Source: Paraglomus occultum (Eukaryota; Glomeromycota; Glomeromycetes; Paraglomerales; Paraglomeraceae). From it: 23,581 nt of DNA. The translations under genes and the position numbers were made by a program. The notes under the pieces are model-generated. The model was not told where the DNA came from, ran no database searches, and saw nothing but the letters and a program-made list of their open reading frames with translations. The stretch covers positions 1-23,581 of the forward strand of contig CAJVPJ010000492.1 in assembly GCA_910592205.1 (NCBI GenBank). Reading direction: 5' to 3'. Shown in pieces: positions 1-9,782 of the stretch (the stretch's first letter is position 1; each line of letters begins with the position of its first letter).

Positions 1-202
1 TACCAGAAGGGGTGAGATCTTTTACCGCCTCCGCCATCAAGACATTATATTGGTGACGTATCTGCAATAACATATTAGTCAACGCATCTGGAAACTATGA
101 CAACGGTTAGGTTAGTTCACCTTTATTCCCGCGTATAGGCATGCTTGAGAATGCTGAAGATGCGAATTTTAGATTATCTAATACTAATACTAATGTACCC
201 CC
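1..202. other. left edge, no gene seen
   Basis: AT-rich DNA leading into the palindrome cluster at 203-313. No convincing coding frame on either strand, and no RNA gene seen. Confidence 0.4.
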
Positions 203-313
203 CTGGTACAGTATCCTCCCCTGGTATAGTACCCTCCTCCTCACACAGTACCCCCCGGGTACTATACCAGAATTTCAGGCGTTCTGGTAAAAGACCCCGG
301 GTACTAGAACCAG
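203..313. repeat. cluster of nested short palindromes built on CTGGTATAGTACCC
   Basis: A 14-bp motif, CTGGTATAGTACCC (221-234), is repeated as a perfect inverted copy, GGGTACTATACCAG (257-270), with a 22-nt spacer. A direct variant, CTGGTACAGTATCC, lies at 203-216, 18 bp upstream of the first. A third imperfect palindrome follows at 284-313, with CTGGT and ACCAG ends around a CCCCGGG core. The block is much more GC-rich than its surroundings. It could be the end of a transposon, a foldback element or a cluster of protein-binding sites; the sequence alone does not decide. The short open frame across it (145-369) is probably not a gene. Confidence 0.6.
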
Positions 314-369
314 TGCTATACGGTAGTATTAGATCATCATCTGATTTCTACAAAGCCACGTTCATGTGA

Positions 370-1610
370 TCTAAAAATTTTTTCAAAATGGCGCGCGTCA
401 CCTCATGTTCGTTTTTCCAAGTTTCCCGTAACGTATAATATCGCCAATGACAAAGGTTATGTATTTGCTTCTATACTTTTCATGAGCAACGAAATCAGGC
501 GTTTCTGCCTATTACTATGTATACGGGGATGGTTCTGTGCCTACAGGTTTTGGGCCTCGGAAGGTGCAACGGACGCCCTAATACTAAGAAGATATTCTTT
601 ATGGTCACGGTTGTACTAACAACGTTATTCTGTCTGTTACTATTTATGCAAGCAAAAGGTGACATGAAATGTCTTTTTAAAGCAAGCATCAGCTCTTTTG
701 AAACTGATCACAAATTTCAAAACATAAACAAGGGATATTGTTGAAGTTCAACTTTTTCAACGCACGTTTGTATTTGTGCCTTTGCTAATATGACAAATAC
801 TTATAACAGACCAAAACATTGATAGGTGGATGTGATTTGCCAATGCTTGTGAAGATTACTGGGCCAGCACAAGGTTAAGATGACACACATACAAAGACAC
901 AAGCTGCAATTCATATGACTAATCTAATCTCAAATACAATGTTTATGAAAAACATGATAACATGAGCAATGCAGTCACAGGTCAACAAGATGTGATTATT
1001 ATTATGGGGGTGAAGTAGAAGAGAAGAGCAAACTGGAAATGGTATGTATGCTGAGATGAGGTTGTGCTACAAGTTTGCTATATATTAATATGTGTCTTTT
1101 TAAATAATAATGACTCAGATTTGGAGGGTGTATTGACATACAAAAGGCAGCAGAATTGTTGGTAGACAAAATAGCAGCTGTGCTGATGGTCATAGTAATA
1201 GGTCAGGGATATTAATTGAAGTAAGTGTTTTGAACAAGTGTAAATCAATTTTTATGATTTATTATTATATGATAATGAACTTGATATAGTAATAGGTATT
1301 CTTATTTTATTATTTCTTGGCTGTTATCAGTCTATGTCATGATCACATTTAGATCTCAAGCCCACTTCAGACTTTATTAAGGAAGTTCCAGAAGCCATAT
1401 TAATATGAGAGAAATTTGTATTGAATATTCTGTTAAGATGTACTTAACCAGCAGATTTCTCTTGTCTTATTATTTATACTTAAGGACACTCTAGGCCATC
1501 AGGATGAAGTAGCCTTCTTTGGTGTTCTCCATGAATATGGAAGCTTCAAGAGATCTTTAATTGACAAGAATTCCCTGGTTTGGCTGATTTCATTATTGTG
1601 GGTATTACTA
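370..1610. other. long gene-free stretch, AT-rich
   Basis: Several short open frames occur here. One at 517-744 happens to encode a hydrophobic run, but none has splice structure, recognisable homology or coding-like composition. I see no tRNA-like folds. Probably decayed intergenic or transposon-derived DNA. Confidence 0.4.
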
Positions 1611-1745
1611 AGGTGAAACTAAAGGTGAAGCTAGACATGAAGCCAAAGCAAAGCTCAAGCAAAGCCAAAGGTGAAGCCCAAAGCAAAGCCCAAACAAAGC
1701 AAAGCCAAAGGTAATAGTAAGCCCAAAGCAAAGCAAAGCAAAACC
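1611..1745. repeat. AAAGC/AAAGCC-rich degenerate tandem tract
   Basis: The + strand is dominated by AAAGC, AAAGCC and AAGGTGAAG units in irregular order, with CAAAGC repeated many times near 1650-1745. Read on the + strand from 1611 it stays open for about 34 codons of Lys/Gln/Ser/Ala-rich low-complexity sequence before a stop. On the - strand it gives Leu/Cys/Phe-rich frames that are almost certainly shadows. It could be a minisatellite or a relic of a lysine-rich coding repeat; no flanking exon supports the second idea. Confidence 0.6.
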
Positions 1746-2594
1746 AATGTAATTTAGCAGAAAGCCTTTGCAGAAATAGAAAGTAAAAGTTGTATTTGCC
1801 AATTTGTCATAACAATAAGACAGCTATATGTTGATGTGCCTATCACATATAATAAAAAATCTCATTATGACATAGTTGCGGGAATCTTATAGAATAAGAA
1901 GTCGTAACAAGCACTATTATGTTGATATCATAACGATGTCTTAACAATCTTCTCATTTGAATTCTCTTAGCTGGTATGCTTCATAAAAATATCATTCACA
2001 TCTCACAAAGTGACATCAGTATTAGTATGATAGTTACATATGAACGAGACAGTTGCCGGATCTTAGAGAGCTGTACTAGCTATTGTATTAATATCATAAT
2101 CGCATTTTTTACAATGTCAGTAATTTGCCATCTATTAACATTCGATTGTTCTTCAAAACATAAGCTATCTTACTGATAGAGAAAAACTTGATATGGTCAT
2201 TGACTGTATAAACATCCTTTACCTTGCCCAATTACAAATTTATTGATCGATTGCTTGCTATAAGCAGCTGATCGTTGTGGATTTTATAATAAAGGTAATA
2301 TCCAAGGATAATTCCGATCAATAATCCGAGAATGAATTCGCAAACATTTTAAAGTGATGAAGTCTGTTGGTCAGATTTTGTAAAAGCAATTCGTCGTTTT
2401 TTTATAGCAAATCTTTTTTGAATCACGATATTCGAACTAATGCGTAATCAACATGCGTGAATTTTTGGCATCAACTATCATTGGTCACATTCTGCATACA
2501 GGGGACATTGTGGAAAGGTCTAGAAAGTTCCTATTAGTACGTCATTGATTAAGCGTTAGTATATCAGATCACGTCGCGCGCAAGCAGACTAGTA
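1746..2594. other. gene-free stretch with a faint internal duplication
   Basis: No supported gene. Positions about 1866-1935 and 2046-2105 share diverged blocks (a GTTGC-GGA-TCTTA run, then ATATCATAA) in the same order, suggesting an old local duplication. Near 2523-2534 there is a GAA-AG-TTC arrangement resembling a minimal heat-shock element, but no gene start lies nearby. Confidence 0.3.
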
Positions 2595-2595
2595 A

Positions 2596-2668
2596 CTATC
2601 GCGAGGAACTTTTATTCACAACAAGGCGCTCGCTAAAGTGCCAGTTTAGGCTGTTTTTATCTATCTAT
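2596..2668 (+). repeat. short dispersed repeat, copy 1 (family A)
   Basis: About 75 bp starting CTATCGCGAGGAACTTTTAT and ending near TATATTACAT. It aligns with the 86-bp insertion at 4352-4437 at roughly three-quarters identity by eye. All four CpG sites of this copy (2600-2603 region, 2627-2628, 2631-2632) read TG or CA in the other copy, as expected if this copy is younger or better preserved. No flanking direct repeat was found here. Confidence 0.6.
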
Positions 2669-4335
2669 ATTACATGCAGAGGAGAGAATAAAAGCTCATG
2701 AAGGGGGGTTATTGAGGATTGGGGGAGATGTATCTATTTTTTGAGGTTTGAATGATTGACTGTATTTATCCAGGGGGTTTGTGGATCTATTTGTATGTCA
2801 GTGGAGCGGAGGAAGAGGATACGTCCTAGGAGTTGGTCTAGAATGTCTTCATGGCATGGGGTGAGATTGTGCCCGAAGGCCCTTGAAGTAAAGGCGCTCC
2901 AGAGAGTGAGTATGGCTGTGGACTGGAGGGAGCGGAGTAGGCGGGATGCAAGCAGACTGTAGAAAAGACCGAAACCGTGAAGCAAGACATTACGCAGACT
3001 AAGGGAAAGATAGAGCGCATTGAGGCTCTTCCCACCGATAACCCAGAGCGGCGGCTCTTGCCCCTCTGTACACGTACCTCGAGGCACTGCAACAAGAAAA
3101 AAATCTTTTACTGAAAACGCTGCACCCAGGTAACGGCTTTGTGACTCGGACGTTGGGGACATAGAGTAGTGTGTGCAGGGTAGTAAAGGTGAAATAACAT
3201 CAGTATAGAAAACCCAGTTATCGTGACACTTGCTGGTATGCATTCTCTCTCAAATACCATACTACCTACCTTTATACCCCCCACCCTTCTTGTTAGTATA
3301 GCTTTAGATGATGCCTTTCTCCCACTGTTTTCTTCATTACAGCTCATTCAGCTGTTTATTGGATAATAAGTACCTTCATACACCACATCCTCCTTGTCCT
3401 GTTGCAATTTGAGCATCTGACGAAGAGACATTGGATGATCCTATGGAAATTGATTTTGTTCAGAGAAAAGATCACGCAATAATATCACTTGGTTGGAGTA
3501 CACAAATCCACTTAGCTTGAAATCACGTGTTCTTAATGGATTTGTGCTAAACTTACAAGGAATTCTCTAGTGATCACGATTCAAAAACAAATTGAACCTT
3601 ATTGTTATATGTTAGTATAGCTAATAATAATGCTTTTAATGTTGTGCGCTGTCTTTTTTTCGTTGTGATTTGTCATATTTCTTTGGTAAACTTATATTTT
3701 CCCCCCTCTCTCTATGGTTCCTGCTTTCCATCTATGATCACGAATAGTTCGTCATGAAGCGCCAGAGCTTGGTATGTTATTGGCTGGCAGAGTGAATTCG
3801 GCAAATTTAGAATCTTTATTTCATATTTTTTATATTAATAGCAGCAGCAGATTTTGATAAAGTAATCCGAAGCATTGGGAACATTGACTCAAAAAAAGAT
3901 GGAAGCCATCATATCATCCATATCACCTGTGATGAAAAGTATCAGTGGACAGGCATCATCTTCGCCTCTATTATCTATATCTAAATGGGTGGCAGACAAG
4001 CTATTCAATCATTTCAAGCAGTTATGTTCTGAGAAGATCAGGTCATTTCTGATTGGGAGTGAAGCACAATCAGTATGTGGTGGACTGAGAGGAGTGCTTT
4101 TTGAAGCTTATGTATTATGCACACAAAATTCTTCAGGGGAAGACTAAGAGCTATCAGATCTGAAATCTTGAAAATAACAAAGAGACAGAGAAGCATTTTT
4201 CATCACATGAGTGCGTTTTATTCACACAACTTGAGGACATTAATCACATAGAACATGAAGCGAAATACTGCCAACTGAAGTCAAAAAACTTTTGTGCAAT
4301 TGATTTATTCATATTGGGGCATGATACCATCAACA

Positions 4336-4351
4336 AGCTTTTTCAAATGAC
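4336..4351 (+). repeat. left 16-bp direct repeat (target-site duplication)
   Basis: AGCTTTTTCAAATGAC, identical to 4438-4453. In the CRN reading frame it encodes the LFQMT motif, so the second copy is a true duplication of host sequence caused by insertion. Confidence 0.8.
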
Positions 4352-4437
4352 TATCATGAGGAACTTTTATTCACAATGAGGTGCTTGCTAAAGCCCTGTT
4401 TAAGCTCCTTATCCTTTTATCTTTTACATTGTAAATT
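4352..4437 (+). mobile_element. 86-bp insertion (family A, copy 2) in the CRN relic
   Basis: The segment between the two 16-bp direct repeats is homologous to 2596-2668. It has no open frame, no terminal inverted repeats and no obvious pol III A/B boxes. Insertion is supported by the host frame, which reads up to the left repeat and resumes from the right repeat with the next conserved residues. Direct repeats of 15-16 bp without terminal inverted repeats fit target-primed reverse transcription (SINE or LINE-tail type) better than DNA transposition. The 3' end is TTTACATTGTAAATT rather than a poly(A) tail. Confidence 0.65.
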
Positions 4438-4453
4438 AGCTTTTTCAAATGAC
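4438..4453 (+). repeat. right 16-bp direct repeat (target-site duplication)
   Basis: Second copy of AGCTTTTTCAAATGAC, after which the CRN-like frame continues. Confidence 0.8.
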
Positions 4454-4690
4454 AGTGTCAAATAATTATCCAGTCAAGGCACATGGGCTAGAGAAGGTCA
4501 TGAGTATTAGTTTGGAACAGGTCGGGACACTTATGAATTGTACTTTGTTGTCCCACCAGAAATTAAATTATGGAAAAACTTCACCATACAAAAATATTAA
4601 TATGCCAACACGGATGGTACCATTAGGAGGAAAGGAGGGTTTCTTTCATGAGTAACACAATATGTTTTAGAAATGCCACTTAATGAATGA

Positions 4691-5650
4691 AGATTTGTAG
4701 ATTGGTAACTTGCATGGAAGAATGTAATAGTAAAGGAATAATGTCAAACTTTTAATACATTAACTAAAAATGTATATTCAATGTACATAGTTAATATTCC
4801 CAGTAAGTGTTCACTTTTCAATTTTTCCTCAATTATTGGTCATCATCAACGTCTTGCTCAGAGATATACGAAAGCTGCTATATTCTAGTACACCTGTGAT
4901 ATGAACGAAAGAATTATTAGTTGACGCCATCTTATCATATAATGCAAAAAGAAAAAAAAACAAACTTGAAGAATCTTCTTCCCCCATACTTTGCTAAACA
5001 GGCCCACCTGAGTAAACATTAGGTCGAGGTCAACAAAGAAAGCCTTGACCCTCTTGTGTGATATGCATCTATGATTTCAAGAAGAGTTCAGGCGGCACTG
5101 TAAAAAAATAAAATAAATAAAGTAATTACATAATATTGTCGATATGATGCTCAAACATTTTCTAATATAATTATGTCACCTCGCATTAAGATCCCGATAT
5201 CAAATATCACGTATTGTATAAATTACATTGCTCTCACAAGCTCGAATTTATTCTTGGATTATTGATCGAAATTATTCTTGGATATTCCCTTTATTATAAA
5301 GTCCACAAAGATCAGCCGCGTATTGTAAATCAGAAAATTAATAATACTAATTATAATGGGTTTATTTGTAGGATTAGAAATAAAATTTTACGCTATGGAC
5401 TGGCGAGATAGATCTATCGCCTAGTACATACTCAGTGGCCATAGGTTAATAACGATTATAAATACACTACCTCTTGCACATCAAAAAATTTTAATTACGC
5501 AAAATTACACATAATAATTTCATCTTAAATTTCAATATAACTTTGGTTTGGTTTTGAACAAACGCGTATAAAATTTTGTGTTGTTTGTAAACACACACCA
5601 GAATATATAAATAAAATCCGCAAGCATTTCTAACCTTTATTGATGTTAAA
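4691..5650. other. intergenic, AT-rich, no gene seen
   Basis: Contains an inverted repeat at about 4760-4794 (TTAACTA and TAGTTAA arms with inner ATGTA/TACAT). The small open frame at 5214-5411 shows no family features. The left terminus of the Tc1 relic should lie somewhere in 5400-5650, but I could not define a terminal inverted repeat. Confidence 0.35.
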
Positions 5651-6653
5651 ATGTATTCTTTAACTAAAAGTCAACGCGGTAAAATTATTGATTTTTACAA
5701 AAATAAGCAATCAGTACCAAAAATTAGTAGAATGCTCAAAATTTATTACTCGTACTATTACTATTAATTATAATAAGTACCTTAACGGAGTTGACCTTGC
5801 GACTCGTCCCCGATCTGGCCGTCCGAAATTATTGACTAACAGAAGTCTAAAAATTCTAAAGGCTAATAATAATGAGAAATCAGCTGAAGATATTAAAAAA
5901 AATTTGTTGAAAAAACTAATATTGAAGTTTCCACAAAAACTATTACGAGAAATTTGCACAAAATGTAGATTTTTTCTCGTATACCAGCTCGCAAACTTCT
6001 ACTAAATAATCGGCAAAGAGAACAACGCCTGAAATGTGTACTGAAAGGCGAGATTGGACTGTTCGAAAATGGTGATCTGTCATATTAATATGGAATGATG
6101 AAGCAGATTCACAATATTTAAAAATGATGGTCCAGGCCGTATTTGGAGAACTGGTACCAGATTTAACATTGAGAATTTGGTCCCAACAGTAAAATGTGGA
6201 GGTGGTGGATTAATAATGTGGGGGTGCTTTTCCGGTAAAGGATTGGGGCCATTAGTATTAGTAAAAGTAGATGGGTAAAATGAATAGGTTTGACTACATA
6301 CAACTACTTGAAAAGCATTTATTACCTTTGGTAAAGAAAGAATTTAGTTGCAGAGGTTATTGGTTTTAAGATGATAATGCTCCGGTCCATACTGTGAAGA
6401 TGTTAAAAAATGGATTTTATCAAAGTCTCACTAGATTGGCCAAGCCAGTCTCCTGACTTGAATCCTATTGGTCGCAGCTGGAAAGAAGAATAAGAAGCAA
6501 ACCACATGCGATAACAAATGTTACAGAATTAGAGACAGCATTACAATCGAATGGGGCAAGATTTCACAACGTCAAGTAATGGCTTTGATAGAAAGTATAC
6601 CACGGAGAATAGAAGCTGTTATTGCGAGCGATTGGTGGCCAACCAAATACTAA
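5651..6653 (+). pseudogene. Tc1/mariner transposase relic
   Basis: The order of motifs matches a Tc1-type transposase: an N-terminal helix-turn-helix-like start (LTKSQRGKIIDFYKNK), a linker with RPRSGRPK (about 5805-5828), then a DDE core with WNDEAD (about 6090), GLGPLV, DDNAPVH (6370-6390) and DWPSQSPDLNPI (6434-6469), ending SDWWPTKY before TAA at 6651-6653. The frame changes repeatedly and in-frame stops interrupt it: TAA just after the helix-turn-helix (about 5765), and stops near 6125 and 6188. The third catalytic position, right after NPI, is lost through a small deletion and frame shift. Terminal inverted repeats and a TA duplication were not found, so true ends are unknown. Length of about 1.0 kb fits a transposase of about 340 aa. 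An inactive copy. Confidence 0.88.
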
Positions 6654-8870
6654 TGTATATAGTTGCTTCATTGGTTACTAGACATTTGCAGCCAGAGAAT
6701 AATTTCAGTCATAAATGACTTCGTTACGAGCCGACGAAAAAACTTGCTCTGCATTGAGACAAATAATAATATCGACAGTGTCATTGCCTCTATTACTATA
6801 GTAATAGTAACATCATGTCTTTGTCAAGAGTTTTCTTAATAATAAACTCCAGTCTTATTTTCGTTGCTACAAGGACGCAGTACAGAGAGGCCAATTATAT
6901 CCACCCCTATCTATATCACAGCCATGTTACTACTTCTCAATAATAAAAATGTTAAATATTTATTGAACCTAAGAGACATTGGACAGCTGAAAGTTGAAGA
7001 AGGACTGATGAGAGCATGCGTTTGTAGATTGTCTGACGAAATTATAAAAGTGACTGCAGTGGAGAATGAGATTATGATTTGAGGTGTTCCACACTATATT
7101 AGGCTTCTCATAATAATAGTAAATTAGATGGCGGTGTTGACAGTCAATAATAAAAGAAATACTGCAGAATGCATTAATACCATCTAAAAGCTGTCCATAC
7201 GTCAGGAAATTTTTTAATAAACAGCATGGAAAGAAGAGTAAATATAAAGGCAGTTATTATTATTGAAATTGAATATCATATCAGCAGCTTTTGTCAGATA
7301 ATTATGGTCATTTAGTATTAGTGAGATTTTATTATGTCATATGTCTATGTAGAACCAGAAATTTTACTAAAGTTAAAACTTATTGTTAGAGCTTTCAAGT
7401 GCATGAAGAATATAATACGAATTACAATTAATTTGTATTATATATATTTAGCTTAAGAGATAAAGTAATTCGTCTTTTTATGCTTATAAAACAAGTATTA
7501 TTAATATATAAAATTTAATTGCTGATTGTCCATTAATATTGTACCATTCAGCTGAGCACGCAGCAATCTGTGAAATGTGCGTTAAACCATGGCCGAGCAT
7601 GATAATATCATTTACAAATTGATTATGTTGTGATGTTAGATAATGTAGACATTCGACAAACGAAGTGTGATTTAGTTATGTAAGTTTGACAACAGTACAT
7701 GTGCTGCCAGATGCAATCGAATTTTTATTTAAAAGTTGATATGCGTGAGCGAATCTAAGAACACTAAGACTTGCGTTTTCATTGTCGGTGCTCTGCGACT
7801 AGATTAATAATTTTGCATGTGGCTTTGGTTTCCAACAGAAAGGTAAAATCAAACACATATTATCATAATCCAGAACGTTTTATTAAAGGGGTTTGATCCT
7901 TGTATTAGCTAAGATTACAATTCAAGTCATCGAAATGGATTGCGTTCAACAAATGTGGCAAAGAATACAATCTCCAAGAAAATTATGCGAGTTTTTTATT
8001 TTCGCAACAAGTTTGGCCATTGGCACAACGGTTAAAATTACGAGACTATTCCTGTGCTCGGTTTATAACACGTTCTGCATGTCCAATTGGTATGATACTT
8101 CCGTTTCTTATGGAAATATTCGGTTAAATGGTTTTACGTTATAGTGTTGGCTAAGGTCGTCAATTCTCAATGTAATTGGTTCAGTAACATAATGTCTATA
8201 ATGCTTCTATATGTACACTGAAGGTAGTACTATGTAATTAATCTATCATTAGCAAGTCGCTTCTAAGATTCCGTTCTCCGCCACAATCCGAACCTTGCAT
8301 ATTTGGTGTTCTTATTAGGTGAAACCAAGAATAATAATAAAATTTACAACAACAAATAATTCACATGCTTTCGAGCCTCCTTAACAATGAGAAGTTTCGG
8401 CATGGTAATAGGCTCGGTGTATAGTAATAATAATAATAACAAAATTCATGGAAATGTATTGGTTATTGACATTTGTCACTATTACATTCAGCGATAGCAA
8501 CTAAATTATTCAGCAAAATTCTTTAGATTATTGTTTCATTCATACTATTTTTGTCAATGAATTGAGTCAGTCTTTGATAGGATGAATTAAGCGTTTGGTT
8601 TGCCTTTGTTTTTGTCTTTATCTTGTTTCCATTTTTGCGGACATATAATGGCGTGTGCTTATCAGTTATGTTCTACAATATTTCAAGTCCAAAGCTCGCC
8701 TATATTGACGCACATCAGGTTCTGCGAAGTTTATAATTCGATTTCATAAGACTTATTGCTTAATCGATGTTTATAATCCACCTGCAAGACATACAATAAC
8801 ATACAATCACCGTATCACCGGGTTGGGTAAATAACCTGATATGTTAATTTTGAATGCTGTCGCTGATGAC
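6654..8870. other. 2.2 kb gene-free stretch
   Basis: AT-rich with scattered TAATAA runs. Open frames at 6864-7082 and 7893-8144 have no splice neighbours, motifs or codon pattern that I can support. No tRNA, rRNA or transposon ends recognised. A (TAA)n microsatellite lies at 8423-8440. Confidence 0.4.
8423..8440. repeat. (TAA)n microsatellite
   Basis: AGTAATAATAATAATAAC, five to six consecutive TAA units. Shorter AATAAT runs occur throughout the window. Confidence 0.8.
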
Positions 8871-8880
8871 CCCTCTGAGA

Positions 8881-8922
8881 TTACGTAATATTAATGCGTC
8901 ATGACATCATTAAATATTTATA
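8881..8922 (+). promoter_or_regulatory. SKP1 promoter: bZIP-like sites and TATA-like box
   Basis: TTACGTAA (8881-8888), a perfect palindrome of the type bound by bZIP factors, is followed by GCGTCA then TGACATCA (8902-8909), a one-base variant of the cAMP-response element, and TATTTATA (8915-8922). The ATG of SKP1 lies 54 bp beyond. Spacing fits a core promoter; factor identity is inference. Confidence 0.45.
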
Positions 8923-8975
8923 CAAGCACTCGGTCTTTACTGCCATATTCACAGCTCTCGACTCATTTCAAAACG

Positions 8976-9782
8976 ATGGCAGGCGCAGACCAGAAAATGA
9001 TTAGACTAACCTCCTCGGAAGGGACGGAATTCTTAGTAGAAAGAGCAGTTGTCGAGAAATCTGTATTGTTGAAGAACATGTTAGAGGATGTTGGTGAGAG
9101 CGACTTGGGTACGGTTTGAGTGAGAGAAGTTCGCATGCAGAGAGAGGATGTTTCAATAGAGTTCCAGAATTATGCAGTTTTAAGTGTGCTAGCGTGAGGC
9201 AAGAATAATACACTTATTCCCATTCCTCCTTAGATTGCAAATCTCACTCTTCTATTCTTCTTTATCCCAGCTATTCCTCTCGCGAATGTCACCGGCCCAA
9301 TTCTAACCAAGGTCATTGAGTATTGCACACATCATCGAGATGATCCGGTAGTAACTCAGGAGGATGATGGCAGGAAATCTTCAGCTGATATTGATGACTG
9401 GGATAAAGAATTTTGTAAAGTTGATCAGGGAACATTATTTGAATTGATTTTGGTAATGAGAGAAGACATGTGCGAGAGGCGAAGACGTTATCAATATATC
9501 AATAATATATAAAAGAATGCGAGGGTTACTTGCCGATAATTTCTGAGACGACCAATTATACTAAAATAACTTATCATTCTGCAAATAATATTTTACCTCG
9601 CAAAGGCTGCAAACTATCTCGATATCAAGCCGCTACTCGATTTAACATGTAAAACGGTTGCAAACATGATTAGAGGCAAAACACCTGAGGAAATTCGTAA
9701 AACATTCAACATTGAAAATGATTTTACACCGGAAGAGGAAGCACAAGTGAAAAAAGAAAACGAGTGGTGTGAGGAACGGTAG
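8976..9782 (+). CDS. SKP1: SKP1, SCF ubiquitin-ligase adaptor (3 exons)
   Basis: Encodes the adaptor that links cullin-1 to F-box proteins in SCF ubiquitin ligases. Exons: 8976-9108, 9271-9452, 9606-9782; introns start GTACGG and GTAATG and end CCCAG and AAAG; all phases join. The product is 163 aa, the usual SKP1 size. It shows the N-terminal POZ-like fold ([11 protein letters not shown]), an acidic linker (about residues 70-85), [13 protein letters not shown], and the C-terminal F-box-binding helices with [35 protein letters not shown] and the terminal NEWCEER. No key region is missing. The start is chosen because it gives full family length and follows the TATA-like box. It converges with TBCE, whose stop lies 450 bp downstream. 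Confidence 0.96.

Larger units (their letters stand above)
2944..4690 (+). pseudogene. decayed Crinkler (CRN)-like gene
   Basis: Several pieces on one strand, in order, resemble CRN-family proteins. First is a charged coiled-coil segment (2944-3130) with KIERIEALPTDNPERR and, after a frame slip near 3058, TYLEALQQEKNLLLKTLHP. A probable intron occupies 3130-3342. A likely GTATGT-TAATAG intron spans 3772-3841 and is followed by the conserved core: GLRGVLFEAY (about 4082-4111), KILQGK, then LFQMT and HGLEKV, ending QYVLEMPLN before TGA at 4688-4690. Breaks seen: a stop at 3982-3984 with a frame change, a frameshift near 4111, TGA at 4161-4163 where the family has Arg, and an 86-bp insertion at 4352-4437 with duplicated flanks. 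No N-terminal CRN header domain was found. CRN proteins are secreted or intracellular effector-like proteins in oomycetes and are expanded in mycorrhizal fungi; this copy looks non-functional. Family assignment is by remembered motifs, not by alignment. Confidence 0.7.

Noticed and set aside
145-369. 74-codon frame over the palindrome cluster
   Set aside because: Its residues are a by-product of the inverted repeats; no splice partner or homology.
517-744. Small frame with a hydrophobic segment
   Set aside because: No start context, neighbour or family support; AT-rich DNA readily encodes hydrophobic runs.
1546-1802. Leu/Phe/Cys-rich frames on the - strand
   Set aside because: Shadow of the AAAGC repeat tract.
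2734-3243. 169-codon open frame on the - strand
   Set aside because: It lies opposite CRN-type coiled-coil coding on the + strand, has no recognisable motif, and is best explained by locally high GC with few stop codons.
4207-4242. Third copy of family A (GTTTTATTCACACAACTTGAGG)
   Set aside because: The match is short and the stretch belongs to the CRN-like coding frame, so coincidence is likelier.
7893-8144. 83-codon frame
   Set aside because: No motif, no exon neighbours, composition like the surrounding non-coding DNA.
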